In this document: piece after piece, positions 18,371-26,488 of the stretch
Numbering within the stretch: the stretch's first letter is position 1
How the letters are laid out: every line of letters begins with the position of its first letter
DNA from: Lactobacillus sp. YT155
Lineage (GTDB): Bacteria > Bacillota > Bacilli > Lactobacillales > Lactobacillaceae
Length of the DNA: 64,000 bases
Assembly (NCBI RefSeq): GCF_030504545.1
Contig: NZ_JAUKWP010000003.1
Location: forward strand, 180,892 to 244,891
Reading direction: 5' to 3'
The notes under the pieces: model-generated
Database searches by the model: none
What the model was told of the DNA's origin: nothing
The model's input: the letters and a program-made list of their open reading frames with translations, nothing else
Program-made: the position numbers and the translations under genes

Positions 18371-18825
18371 TAGCTATCACCCTTTTCAAAAAATAGTAAG
18401 TGAATGATAATAATAATTACTCCAAACGTAATGTAGACGTCGGCTAAATTAAAAATCGCAAAGTACATAAAATCTACATGGAACATATCAGTTACTGCTT
18501 GATTAGTGAATCTGTCGATGGCATTTCCAATGGTTCCCGCAAGTAAGAGAATTAAGCCACTGCGGTAAAATAAAGCATTCTTTTTGGCTTTGAAAATAAG
18601 AGTTAACAAAATAATTACGGCTATGATTGTTACCAAATAAAAGAAAATCATATTACCGGATAAGATACTCCACGCTCCCCCCGTATTGTCGATGTTAGTT
18701 ATTGATAGGACACCGGGGATAAAAGTATGAATGCTCCCAAAATCAATGTTTCCACGAACAAATGCTTTTAAAACTTGATCTGCAACTACTAATAAAATTG
18801 CAATTAAAAAGAAAATGATTGTCAT
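18370..18825 (-). CDS. lspA: Lipoprotein signal peptidase (signal peptidase II)
   Basis: The 151-residue membrane protein has four hydrophobic helices and the two catalytic aspartate motifs of signal peptidase II: GTIGNAIDRF and FNLADVYITFG. It cleaves prolipoprotein signal peptides at the lipobox Cys; the lipoprotein encoded near 59.5 kb in this window would be a substrate. It starts directly after the fhs stop codon and overlaps rluD at its end. Confidence 0.95.
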   Translation of the reverse strand: MTIIFFLIAILLVVADQVLKAFVRGNIDFGSIHTFIPGVLSITNIDNTGGAWSILSGNMIFFYLVTIIAVIILLTLIFKAKKNALFYRSGLILLLAGTIGNAIDRFTNQAVTDMFHVDFMYFAIFNLADVYITFGVIIIIIHLLFFEKGDS

Positions 18826-20502
18826 TTAAAAAATTCCTTCGATTACTCCGTCGTTATTAATATCAATATTTAATGCGGCGGGTTTTTTAGGCAAACCAGG
18901 CATAGTCAAAACTTTTCCAGTTTGCACAACAATGAATTGACTCCCTAGTCGAACTGAAATTGAACTTACGTGGAGTGTGAAGTTGCTGGGACGACCCAAC
19001 AACTTAGGATCATCACTCAATGAATACTGAGTTTTGGCAATACAAATTGGTAAGTTACCCCAGTTGTTCTTTTCTATTGTCTTTAATTGAGTTTGAGCTT
19101 GAGTGGAAAGTTCGACATCTTTTGCACCATAAATTTTGGTAGCGATGGTGGTGATTTTATCGATAATAGAACTTTTATCATTATATAAGCGAGTGTAATT
19201 ATTTGGTTCTTGAGTTGCTTTAACAACTGTTTCGGCTAAGTCAATTGCTCCATTTCCACCTTGTTCATGGACATCACTTATTTCTACTTGAACACTTTGT
19301 TTTTGACAAAGTTCTTTTAAGAGATTTAATTCGTTTGGTGAGTCCGTTGCGAATTTGTTGATTGCTACAACTACTGGTACTTTGTAAAGTAGCATGTTTT
19401 CAATGTGCTTTTGTAAGTTAGCAAAGCCTTTTTCAAGAGTTGCAAGATTTTCATCTTTTAGCTCGTCTAAAGTTGAACCGCCATTATATTTCAAAGCTTT
19501 TATTGTAGCGACAATAACGATTGTATCAGGTTTCTTATCGAGATTAGGTGTGACAATATCTAAGAACTTTTCTGCTCCTAAGTCAGCTCCAAAACCAGCT
19601 TCTGTCACCACATAGTCACCTAGTTTTAATGCTGTATTAGTTGCTAAAATACTATTACATCCATGGGCAATATTTGCAAATGGTCCACCGTGGATTAATG
19701 CAGGTGTTTTTTCTAATGTTTGTACTAAGTTAGGTTTCAGTGCATCTTTTAGTAAAGTACTGATAGCACCTTCAATTTTCAAATCTTTCACATAAATTGG
19801 CTGTGCTTGATAAGTGAAGCCAATCAAGATATTGCCAATTCGTGATTTGAGGTCATTGATGTCTGTTGCAAGACATAAGATAGCCATTAATTCGGAAGCA
19901 ACGGTAATATCAAAGTGATCTTCACGTGGAATTGAAGAAGTCTTGCCACCTAATCCAATTACGATATTTCTTAGAGCACGATCGTTAATGTCTAAACTAC
20001 GATGCCAAGTAATTGTTCTGGGGTCGATATTTAACTCATTACCTTGTTGTAAGTGATTATCAATCAAAGCAGCCAAAGTATTATTAGCACTAGTTAAAGC
20101 ATGAATATCACCAGTGAAATGCAGATTGATATCTTCCATTGGAATAACTTGAGCTTGTCCGCCGCCAGTAGCGCCACCTTTCATACCCATGACAGGTCCT
20201 AACGAAGGTTCTCTTAAAGCCACAATTGATTTTTCACCAATTTTTCTTAAGCCATCAGCTAATCCAATTAATACCGTTGACTTACCTTCTCCGGCTGGGG
20301 TTGGATTAATCGAAGTTACTAGAATCAGCTTTCCATTTGACTGTTGTTTTAATTTTGAGATTGTAGAGAATTTTATCTTGGCTTTATATTCACCATATTG
20401 TTCAATATCGTCACCGGATAAGCCGACTGTTTCAGCAATTTCAGTGATTTTTTTCATTGATGATTTTTCAACTGCTTGTGCAATTTCTATATCTGATTTC
20501 AT
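18826..20502 (-). CDS. fhs: Formate-tetrahydrofolate ligase
   Basis: The 558-residue protein matches Fhs throughout: P-loop region [19 protein letters not shown] near 67-86, [20 protein letters not shown] at about 96-115, and [17 protein letters not shown] near the end. It makes 10-formyl-tetrahydrofolate from formate, ATP and tetrahydrofolate for purine and fMet-tRNA synthesis. It lies upstream of lspA, with no gap, and 15 bases after the EbsA-like gene, so it heads or belongs to the lspA-rluD unit. No room exists for a riboswitch immediately upstream. Confidence 0.96.
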   Translation of the reverse strand: MKSDIEIAQAVEKSSMKKITEIAETVGLSGDDIEQYGEYKAKIKFSTISKLKQQSNGKLILVTSINPTPAGEGKSTVLIGLADGLRKIGEKSIVALREPSLGPVMGMKGGATGGGQAQVIPMEDINLHFTGDIHALTSANNTLAALIDNHLQQGNELNIDPRTITWHRSLDINDRALRNIVIGLGGKTSSIPREDHFDITVASELMAILCLATDINDLKSRIGNILIGFTYQAQPIYVKDLKIEGAISTLLKDALKPNLVQTLEKTPALIHGGPFANIAHGCNSILATNTALKLGDYVVTEAGFGADLGAEKFLDIVTPNLDKKPDTIVIVATIKALKYNGGSTLDELKDENLATLEKGFANLQKHIENMLLYKVPVVVAINKFATDSPNELNLLKELCQKQSVQVEISDVHEQGGNGAIDLAETVVKATQEPNNYTRLYNDKSSIIDKITTIATKIYGAKDVELSTQAQTQLKTIEKNNWGNLPICIAKTQYSLSDDPKLLGRPSNFTLHVSSISVRLGSQFIVVQTGKVLTMPGLPKKPAALNIDINNDGVIEGIF

Positions 20503-20517
20503 TGATAAAACCTCACT

Positions 20518-20895
20518 TTATAGTTTTATTTTGGTTGGCAATTTACTAATTATTTTTGGTGACGCAATAATTCTAATTGGAAAGTATTGAAGTGATTTGA
20601 AATACAAAACAAAATAGTATTTTCCAAATTCAACTTTACTCAATTCTGAAAACTGAATTTTTCGATTGGATTTTTTAAAGGGACTCTTGATAATAAGAGA
20701 ATCCCTCTTGAGAATTATTTGTGACTTACCAATCAAATAAAGAGCAAATACTACCGTTGCGATGCTAACGATTGGTGCAATTATATTTAATTTAAAAATT
20801 TCCAATTGTAAAATTATCCCTAAGAGGAAGCAGACGAGAATTAAAGACCAAGTAATGATCCCCTTTTCGCCTCCAGGTTGATATTTGAATTTCAT
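20518..20895 (-). CDS. EbsA-like small membrane protein
   Basis: The 125-residue protein has two hydrophobic helices (about 14-33 and 38-56) followed by a basic, beta-rich cytoplasmic part that resembles a PH-like fold. The pattern (YQPGGEKGIITWS, two helices, PH-like tail) resembles EbsA proteins of enterococci and lactobacilli, whose function is not firmly known. GGAGG precedes the ATG. It is the first gene of the fhs-lspA-rluD string. The family name is my recognition of pattern and is not certain. Confidence 0.55.
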   Translation of the reverse strand: MKFKYQPGGEKGIITWSLILVCFLLGIILQLEIFKLNIIAPIVSIATVVFALYLIGKSQIILKRDSLIIKSPFKKSNRKIQFSELSKVEFGKYYFVLYFKSLQYFPIRIIASPKIISKLPTKIKL

Positions 20896-21045
20896 TTTCG
20901 CCCTCCAAGATTTAAGTTAACAATATGATAATTGTACAATGAAACGTGAAAAATTAATAATAAAATCTAAAGTTATAGCTTTTTTGCCTTGATATCCTTA
21001 ATATATAAAGTGGATACAAAAATTAAATTATTTGGAGGCTTTATT

Positions 21046-22059
21046 GTGAAATACGTTTTGATGAAATCACGCGATATTAGAGAGAATTTAGCTACTGAAC
21101 AATATTTAATGAACAACAAAGAGTTCAACGAACCATTGGTACTCTTCTACATTGAAGGGCCATGTATCATCGTTGGCCGTAATCAAAACACACTTGAAGA
21201 AATTAATCATGAGTATGTTGAAAAGAATAACATCGTCGTTACAAGAAGATTTTCTGGCGGTGGCGCGGTTTATCAAGACTTAGGTAATCTATGCTTCAGT
21301 TTCGTAGTCAATTCAGATGACAATAACTTTGGAGACTTTAAGTCCTTTGTACAACCTATTGTTGATGCTTTGAAAAAAATGGGTGCTGAATCTGCTGAAG
21401 TTTCTGGGCGTAACGATATTTTGGTTGATGGTAAGAAATTCTCTGGAAATGCTATGTATACCAAGAATGGTAAAACATTCTCCCATGGAACTTTGTCTTA
21501 CGACGTAGACTTAGATGTCCTAACCGATGCACTAAAAGTTAATGCTGATAAGATTCAATCAAAAGGAATCAAGTCTATTCGTTCACGGGTGACAAACTTG
21601 AAGTCTCATCTACTACCTGAGTATCAAAATCTAACCATTGAAGAGTTCAGAAATATTTTATTATTGAAGCTCTTTGGTAAAGATTCTCTTGAAGAAATCA
21701 AAGATAATGAGTATATCATTACTCCTGAAGATCAAAAGCACATTACCGAATTAGAAGATAAATACTACAAGAATTGGGATTGGGTTTACGGAAAATCTCC
21801 TAAATTCACAGTTAACCAAAGAAAGCATTTTGATATGGGAACAATCGACGTTCGTTTCAATATCGAAAATGGTTTGATTCAAGAAGCTAAAATCTATGGT
21901 GATTTCTTCGGTTCCCAAGATGCAAGTGAAATTAGTGAAGCGTTGAAAGATACTAAATTTGATACTGCTGATATCAAGAAAGTTCTTGATCAATTCAACT
22001 TAGATGAATACTTTAAGGGAATTGATTCAGCTGAAATATTAAAATTAATGACCCCATAA
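21046..22059 (+). CDS. lplA: Lipoate-protein ligase A family protein
   Basis: The 337-residue protein matches LplA: the RNQNT motif (GRNQNTLEEIN), RRFSGGGAVYQDLGN, and KFSGNAMYTKNGKTFSHGTL with the catalytic-site lysine, then the smaller C-terminal domain (about 245-335). It activates free lipoate with ATP and attaches it to E2 or GcvH lysines. An upstream ATG at 20989 lacks a ribosome site; GTG at 21046 follows GGAGG at 21034-21038 and starts the family consensus, so it is chosen. Stand-alone gene with its own terminator. Confidence 0.93.
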   Translation: MKYVLMKSRDIRENLATEQYLMNNKEFNEPLVLFYIEGPCIIVGRNQNTLEEINHEYVEKNNIVVTRRFSGGGAVYQDLGNLCFSFVVNSDDNNFGDFKSFVQPIVDALKKMGAESAEVSGRNDILVDGKKFSGNAMYTKNGKTFSHGTLSYDVDLDVLTDALKVNADKIQSKGIKSIRSRVTNLKSHLLPEYQNLTIEEFRNILLLKLFGKDSLEEIKDNEYIITPEDQKHITELEDKYYKNWDWVYGKSPKFTVNQRKHFDMGTIDVRFNIENGLIQEAKIYGDFFGSQDASEISEALKDTKFDTADIKKVLDQFNLDEYFKGIDSAEILKLMTP

Positions 22060-22062
22060 ACA

Positions 22063-22089
22063 AAAGGACTGCTAAGCAGTCCTTTTTTT
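22063..22089 (+). terminator. lplA terminator
   Basis: AAAGGACTGC pairs with GCAGTCCTTT around a TAA loop (22063-22085), followed by a T-run to 22089. It starts within five bases of the lplA stop codon. Confidence 0.9.
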
Positions 22090-22121
22090 GTGATATTCTT
22101 TAGCTTGTGAGGTAAAGAATT

Positions 22122-23042
22122 ATGATAATGGATTATAAATTGAATGAAAAAATTGAACTAGTTTCAGTTAATGAACTATCTGAAGCGGACACTGATAAGT
22201 TGACTCAAGATTACAAAGTAACTCCTGAAGTTATTGAATATGCCACTGATATGAAAGAACGTCCCAGAATTGAGTATATTGAGAGTCTTGATTCATGGTT
22301 AGTGGTTTTTCAAGTTGTCTCTAGTAGTAGTCATATCAATAAAATTGTTCTCCCAATCACCTTTTTAATCTCAACTAATCGAATTATTTTATTTACGACT
22401 GATAAAACCTTGTATACTGAACAATACTTCAACGAAATGAAGAATAATGACCTTTCGAAATTAAGTGTCTGGGGAGTATTCTTTTCGGTAGTTGACATAC
22501 TTTCGGAAGACTTTATTGATCGCATTGAAGAAATTTCTGATAAGCGCGCTTCTATTCAAAGAAGAATTGCAAAAAACAAAATTAGTGATAAAGAAATTCT
22601 TGAATTATCAGTGATTCAAGAAGAAATTTCATATATCTTGACCGCCGTTAATGGTGACTATTTAGTAGCCAAGGAATCACAACTCTACGCCAAAAGCTCC
22701 GAAATGAAGACAAAGATTTCCAAACAAGATATAGAAAATATCAATAATGCGACTATCGAATTTGAACAAATTCAAAAAATGGTTGAATTGCTTGGGGATG
22801 TTACTGATAAGCTATCAAACTCCTTCAATAACTTATTAAATAACCAAACTAATGCCACGATGAAAATTTTGACAATTTATTCTTTGATTCTATCAATTCC
22901 CACGATTATCTCAGGTTTCTACGGAATGAATATGTTCTTACCTATTGCCGATAAATCATGGTCCTGGATTTTTTCAGTAGTTTTAGTATTAGTTGGTGTT
23001 GGAGTAATTCTTGCCGACTTAAAAAGACGACACTTTATGTAA
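22122..23042 (+). CDS. CorA-like divalent cation transporter
   Basis: The 306-residue protein has a long cytoplasmic helical N-terminus and two C-terminal transmembrane helices (about 250-268 and 280-300), with the signature YGMN at the end of the first. CorA proteins form pentameric channels for Mg2+ and sometimes Co2+ or Ni2+. GAGG at 22109-22112 supports ATG at 22122 over 22128. The stop lies inside the loop of a bidirectional terminator. Ion preference cannot be read from the sequence. Confidence 0.9.
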   Translation: MIMDYKLNEKIELVSVNELSEADTDKLTQDYKVTPEVIEYATDMKERPRIEYIESLDSWLVVFQVVSSSSHINKIVLPITFLISTNRIILFTTDKTLYTEQYFNEMKNNDLSKLSVWGVFFSVVDILSEDFIDRIEEISDKRASIQRRIAKNKISDKEILELSVIQEEISYILTAVNGDYLVAKESQLYAKSSEMKTKISKQDIENINNATIEFEQIQKMVELLGDVTDKLSNSFNNLLNNQTNATMKILTIYSLILSIPTIISGFYGMNMFLPIADKSWSWIFSVVLVLVGVGVILADLKRRHFM

Positions 23043-23057
23043 AGTATCGTCTTTTTT
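23021..23057. terminator. Bidirectional terminator between corA-like gene and rlmL
   Basis: AAAAAGACGA with ACTTTA (23021-23037) pairs with TAAAGT and TCGTCTTTTT (23040-23055), flanked by A- and T-runs. Both converging genes end in it. Confidence 0.88.
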
Positions 23058-24169
23058 TATGCCCAATATTGGAAATAATCAGTTCTAATGGCACCGTTAT
23101 AAAGTTTTCTACGTTTTGTAGCTTGTTTTCCGTAAAAACCTTGAAAATCTAAATCACTAGTTAGGTAATATTTGCTCCAATGATCTAATTTCTCAAATAC
23201 ATCACCCATTTGTTTATATAGTTGATGAACCTCTTCTGTGTCTTTCATACGTACACCGTAAGGTGGATTAGATATTAGTACACCATTAGACTCTTCAATT
23301 TTCAAGTCTTTCAATGCAATTTGCTTAAAGGTTATGTCATGCAGAACACCAGCATTATTGGCATTTAATTTTGCTACATCAATCATATTCTGATCAATAT
23401 CAGAAGCGAAAATGTTCAAATTAATATCTTTTATCTGTTTTTTTGCTGTCTCTTTTGCTGATGATAAAAGTGAATCATCAAACCAGTCAAATTCTTCAAA
23501 AGCAAATTTTCGATTTAATCCAGGAGCAATATTCTTAGCAATTAGTGCTGCTTCAATAGGAATTGTTCCTGAACCAGTGGTTGGATCATAAAAAGGCATA
23601 TCGGCATGCCAATTAGTCAACATAACCAAAGCGGCAGCGAAGTTTTCTTTTAAAGGTGCGCCACCATGTTCAATCCGATAACCACGCTTGAAAAGACTTT
23701 CGCCAGTTGTATCAAGTGTTATCTCCACGTTGTCTTTTACAATCCGAACTTCAATTGCATAGGTACTTCCCGATTCTGGCAAGATTCCACGACGGTGATA
23801 AATGTCAGAAAGTTTATTTACAATGGATTTTTTAGAAATTGCTTGAATATCACGAGTTGAGAACAGTTTTGATTTCACCGAACGGGCATTAACCGGAAAA
23901 CTAGCATTCATAGGTAAATATTCGTCCCAGGCAATTTCATTGATTTTGTCAAATAACTCTTCAAACGAGGTAGCTTTGAAGTCAGCGACAATTATTTTAA
24001 TTCGATCGGCAGTGCGTAACCATAAGTTCGAGTTAACAATATCTTCTTGAGTTCCAGAAAATAAAACCCGGCCGTTTTCTGTTTGGGTTTCATAACCTAA
24101 ATTTTGTAGTTCTTTAGCAGTTAGTGATTCGAAACCACTAGCCATGGTTGCTAATAAGTTGTATATCAT
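23057..24169 (-). CDS. THUMP-domain 23S rRNA guanine-N2 methyltransferase (YpsC/RlmL-like)
   Basis: The 370-residue protein has an N-terminal THUMP domain (about 1-160) and a Rossmann methyltransferase domain. The methyltransferase motifs include FYDPTTGSGTIPIEAALIA (SAM binding) and the catalytic SNPPYG (NPPY type, N2-guanine). Family members methylate a guanine of 23S rRNA. It is just upstream of rnpB in the minus-strand sense's 3' direction, the same neighbourhood as Bacillus ypsC, rnpB and gpsB. Confidence 0.92.
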   Translation of the reverse strand: MIYNLLATMASGFESLTAKELQNLGYETQTENGRVLFSGTQEDIVNSNLWLRTADRIKIIVADFKATSFEELFDKINEIAWDEYLPMNASFPVNARSVKSKLFSTRDIQAISKKSIVNKLSDIYHRRGILPESGSTYAIEVRIVKDNVEITLDTTGESLFKRGYRIEHGGAPLKENFAAALVMLTNWHADMPFYDPTTGSGTIPIEAALIAKNIAPGLNRKFAFEEFDWFDDSLLSSAKETAKKQIKDINLNIFASDIDQNMIDVAKLNANNAGVLHDITFKQIALKDLKIEESNGVLISNPPYGVRMKDTEEVHQLYKQMGDVFEKLDHWSKYYLTSDLDFQGFYGKQATKRRKLYNGAIRTDYFQYWA

Positions 24170-24210
24170 TTATTTCATCCTCTTAACTGTTTGAGTTTGT
24201 ATATCTTAAT

Positions 24211-24237
24211 AAAAAAAGCGAAGTAATTAAACTTCGC
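24211..24237 (-). terminator. rnpB terminator
   Basis: On the minus strand GCGAAGT (24237-24231) pairs with ACTTCGC (24224-24218) around a six-base loop and is followed by seven T. It directly follows the mature 3' end of RNase P RNA. Confidence 0.88.
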
Positions 24238-24245
24238 CATAACCT

Positions 24246-24620
24246 GAGAGTAAAATTCTATAAGCCATGTTCTGTTCATGTATTAAACCAGGTTATTTCT
24301 AATACAATCAGTAATCATCTATCTGCATAACTGCCTTCACACTAGATTCATTTACCGTTGTGAAGCGCCCCTACCAAAGTTTGGGTTGCTCGCTCGTGGG
24401 GTTTACCCGTTCCAATTTCACCATTTCTAGTGAACACGCGTTTCTGTGGCACTTTCAAACTACTAACACATAGCTTACGCCTTAGCGTTTTCGTTGCCGT
24501 TACTCGAGAGTACCTTGGCTTATTGGGCCAAGCACGAACACTACAAGCATCTCAGCTTGTGCGGGCATGGACTTTCCTCAGTGTATAAAAGTACACCGCG
24601 ATTACTCGAATTTTACTCAG
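24246..24620 (-). ncRNA. rnpB: RNase P RNA, type B
   Basis: The minus strand shows the bacterial type B RNase P RNA: the universal P4 motif GAGGAAAGTCC near the 5' end, then CATGCCCGCACAAGCTGAGATG, and near the 3' end ATGGCTTATAGAAT. The ends pair as P1 (GAGTAAAATTC at the 5' end with GAATTTTACTC at the 3' end). It is the catalytic RNA that trims tRNA 5' leaders. The location beside gpsB is conserved. Exact ends may be off by a few bases. Confidence 0.95.
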
Positions 24621-24676
24621 TAGTATTTAAACCATTAAGGATTATACTCTTAGCTTCCACTTGAAAGCAAATTAAA

Positions 24677-25126
24677 TTAATTGTCATTTGAGTAAAAATC
24701 ACTTGCAGCAGTAGTATTGTTCTTTTCTTCGCCGAAAACTTTTCTTTCCAAATTAGATAAACGACGCAAAATGTCATAGTTAGTAGTTGTAGGATAAGTA
24801 TCATCTACCGGTGCATATGAATTATCAACTGTTGGAGCTGGTTGAGGTTGCACTGGTTCAGAAACTACTGGTTGTGAATATGCAGTATCATCAAAACTTG
24901 GAGTTGATGGTGTCTCAACTGGTTGAGCTTGAGAAACACTACTGTTTTGTTTCAATTGAGCATTTTCTTCTTCTAATTGTTGAATGTATTTAAACATTGC
25001 ATCGTAGTCTTGGATAATGTTATCTAAATAACCATCAACTTCATCAGGATTGTATCCGTTTAGTTTTTTGGTATGAAATTCTTTGTTTAAAATGTCGTTT
25101 GGTTGTAGATTAGTATTAATATTCAT
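24677..25126 (-). CDS. gpsB: Cell division regulator GpsB
   Basis: The 149-residue protein has a DivIVA-like N-terminal domain (ILNKEFHTKKLNGYNPDEVDGYLDNIIQDYDAM) with a coiled coil to about residue 60. A Gln/Pro/Thr-rich linker (about 65-115) leads to a short C-terminal helix (YDILRRLSNLERKVFG) that mediates multimerisation. GpsB recruits penicillin-binding proteins to the septum; pbp1A, a typical partner, is 1.4 kb away. The linker is longer than in many homologues of about 100-115 residues. Confidence 0.95.
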   Translation of the reverse strand: MNINTNLQPNDILNKEFHTKKLNGYNPDEVDGYLDNIIQDYDAMFKYIQQLEEENAQLKQNSSVSQAQPVETPSTPSFDDTAYSQPVVSEPVQPQPAPTVDNSYAPVDDTYPTTTNYDILRRLSNLERKVFGEEKNNTTAASDFYSNDN

Positions 25127-25224
25127 GGTTGTAACCTCTCGTTTCGCTTATGTAGCTAATTATAGCAAAGACCAATTTAATTATAAAATCGAACTAGAAA
25201 TCTGATGGATATTTTAAGAATAAC

Positions 25225-25782
25225 TTAATTATTATCAGACATTTCTCGATAAAATTCGTCTAAATCTTCAAAAGTAATGGTTTCAACCGGATAGTCATGA
25301 TTTTCTGAGTATGCCAAAGCAGCCTGATAATCATATTCTGGCTTACCTTTTTGTTCCTGCTCAGGATCATAAAGAATCAACATGCCATCAGTATGTTCCA
25401 ACATGAACTGTTGCCAGTTCTTTAATTGACTAGGATTTTGATAGGTTTGCGAACTGACGAAGTTATAATAGTCGGCTTTGTTCAAAGAATTGTTTAGTTG
25501 ACTAACATTATTTTCGTTCCAATTACTCCCAAAATCTTTAAAAGGCAACATTATTGCGTGTTTAATCGCATATTCATCGGCCTTCAATTTTGACGTTGCA
25601 TCAACACTAAATTGTTCGACGCCTAATTGTACCCCCGATAAAACCCATTCTAATCCGTTTTCTGTATATTGTTTTATGCGATTTTCTAGAATATCTTTGA
25701 TGACTTCGACTTTTTTGTCGTTGTTATTAAAAATACCGAGTTCGAATGACCGATAGCCGGTCACCCATAATCTACTAATCAT
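25225..25782 (-). CDS. ypsA: YpsA family protein (DUF1273, SLOG-like)
   Basis: The 185-residue protein starts MISRLWVTGYRSFELGIF and continues with VLSGVQLGVEQFSVDAT, matching the DUF1273/YpsA family, which has a SLOG-like nucleotide-binding fold. YpsA influences cell division in Bacillus and Staphylococcus, but its biochemical function is not settled. It lies between gpsB (same strand) and recU (divergent), the conserved Firmicutes order. Confidence 0.92.
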   Translation of the reverse strand: MISRLWVTGYRSFELGIFNNNDKKVEVIKDILENRIKQYTENGLEWVLSGVQLGVEQFSVDATSKLKADEYAIKHAIMLPFKDFGSNWNENNVSQLNNSLNKADYYNFVSSQTYQNPSQLKNWQQFMLEHTDGMLILYDPEQEQKGKPEYDYQAALAYSENHDYPVETITFEDLDEFYREMSDNN

Positions 25783-25822
25783 TATCTATGCCTTCTTTTA
25801 ATATATTTTATTAGTAAAAAAA

Positions 25823-25831
25823 TGGTATAAT
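25823..25831 (+). promoter_or_regulatory. Extended -10 promoter of recU-pbp1A
   Basis: TGGTATAAT, a perfect extended -10 element, ends 21 bases before the recU ATG at 25853. No clear -35 box is visible. The ribosome site AAGGAG is at 25841-25846. Confidence 0.6.
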
Positions 25832-25852
25832 TTTTGAATTAAGGAGAATTCT

Positions 25853-26473
25853 ATGAGTATAAAATATCCTGATGGAAGTTCCTATAATAATGAAAATTCT
25901 TCAGATCGTTTGAATAACAGCACTAGTAATAAAGAAACTATTTTTGGCGATCGTGGGATGACTTTGGAACAAGAAATTAACCAAAGTAATATTTATTATA
26001 GAACTCATGATATTGCAGTTATCTATAAAAAGCCAATTCCATTACAAATTGTTAAAGTTGATTACCCTAAGCGAAGCAAGGCTGTCATTAGAGAAGCTTA
26101 CTTTAGACAACCTTCGACAACTGACTACAATGGAATTTACAGAGGAAAATATATTGATTTTGAAGCCAAAGAAACGCGACACAAAACAATGTTTCCTTTC
26201 ACTAACTTTCACGAGCATCAAATTGAGCATCTAAGAAAGTGTTTAAAGCTGGGTGGAATATGCTTTGTGATAATTCGATTTGTTACTTTAAATGAATATT
26301 ACGTACTTCCTGCTTCAGTCTTGATTAAACATTGGGATTTGCAAAACACTAAAGACGGTAAGAAATCTTTGTCACATCAACTTATTGTTGAAAATGCTTA
26401 TTCAATAGAACCTAGCTTTAACCCTACTCTTCCATATTTATCGGCATGTGATAAAATGATGAGTACTTCATAA
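25853..26473 (+). CDS. recU: Holliday junction resolvase RecU
   Basis: The 206-residue protein matches RecU: basic N-terminus, FGDRGMTLEQEINQSN, the catalytic region TDYNGIYRGKYIDFEAKET (Asp, Glu and Lys of the nuclease core), and HQIEHL. RecU cleaves Holliday junctions and helps RecA and RuvAB in recombination and segregation. It is followed 15 bases later by pbp1A, the conserved recU-pbp pair of Firmicutes. Confidence 0.97.
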   Translation: MSIKYPDGSSYNNENSSDRLNNSTSNKETIFGDRGMTLEQEINQSNIYYRTHDIAVIYKKPIPLQIVKVDYPKRSKAVIREAYFRQPSTTDYNGIYRGKYIDFEAKETRHKTMFPFTNFHEHQIEHLRKCLKLGGICFVIIRFVTLNEYYVLPASVLIKHWDLQNTKDGKKSLSHQLIVENAYSIEPSFNPTLPYLSACDKMMSTS

Positions 26474-26488
26474 GGAGATAAATATACC

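Noticed and set aside
20503..20517. Possible tetrahydrofolate riboswitch for fhs
   Set aside because: The gap to the upstream gene is only 15 bases, too short for an aptamer.
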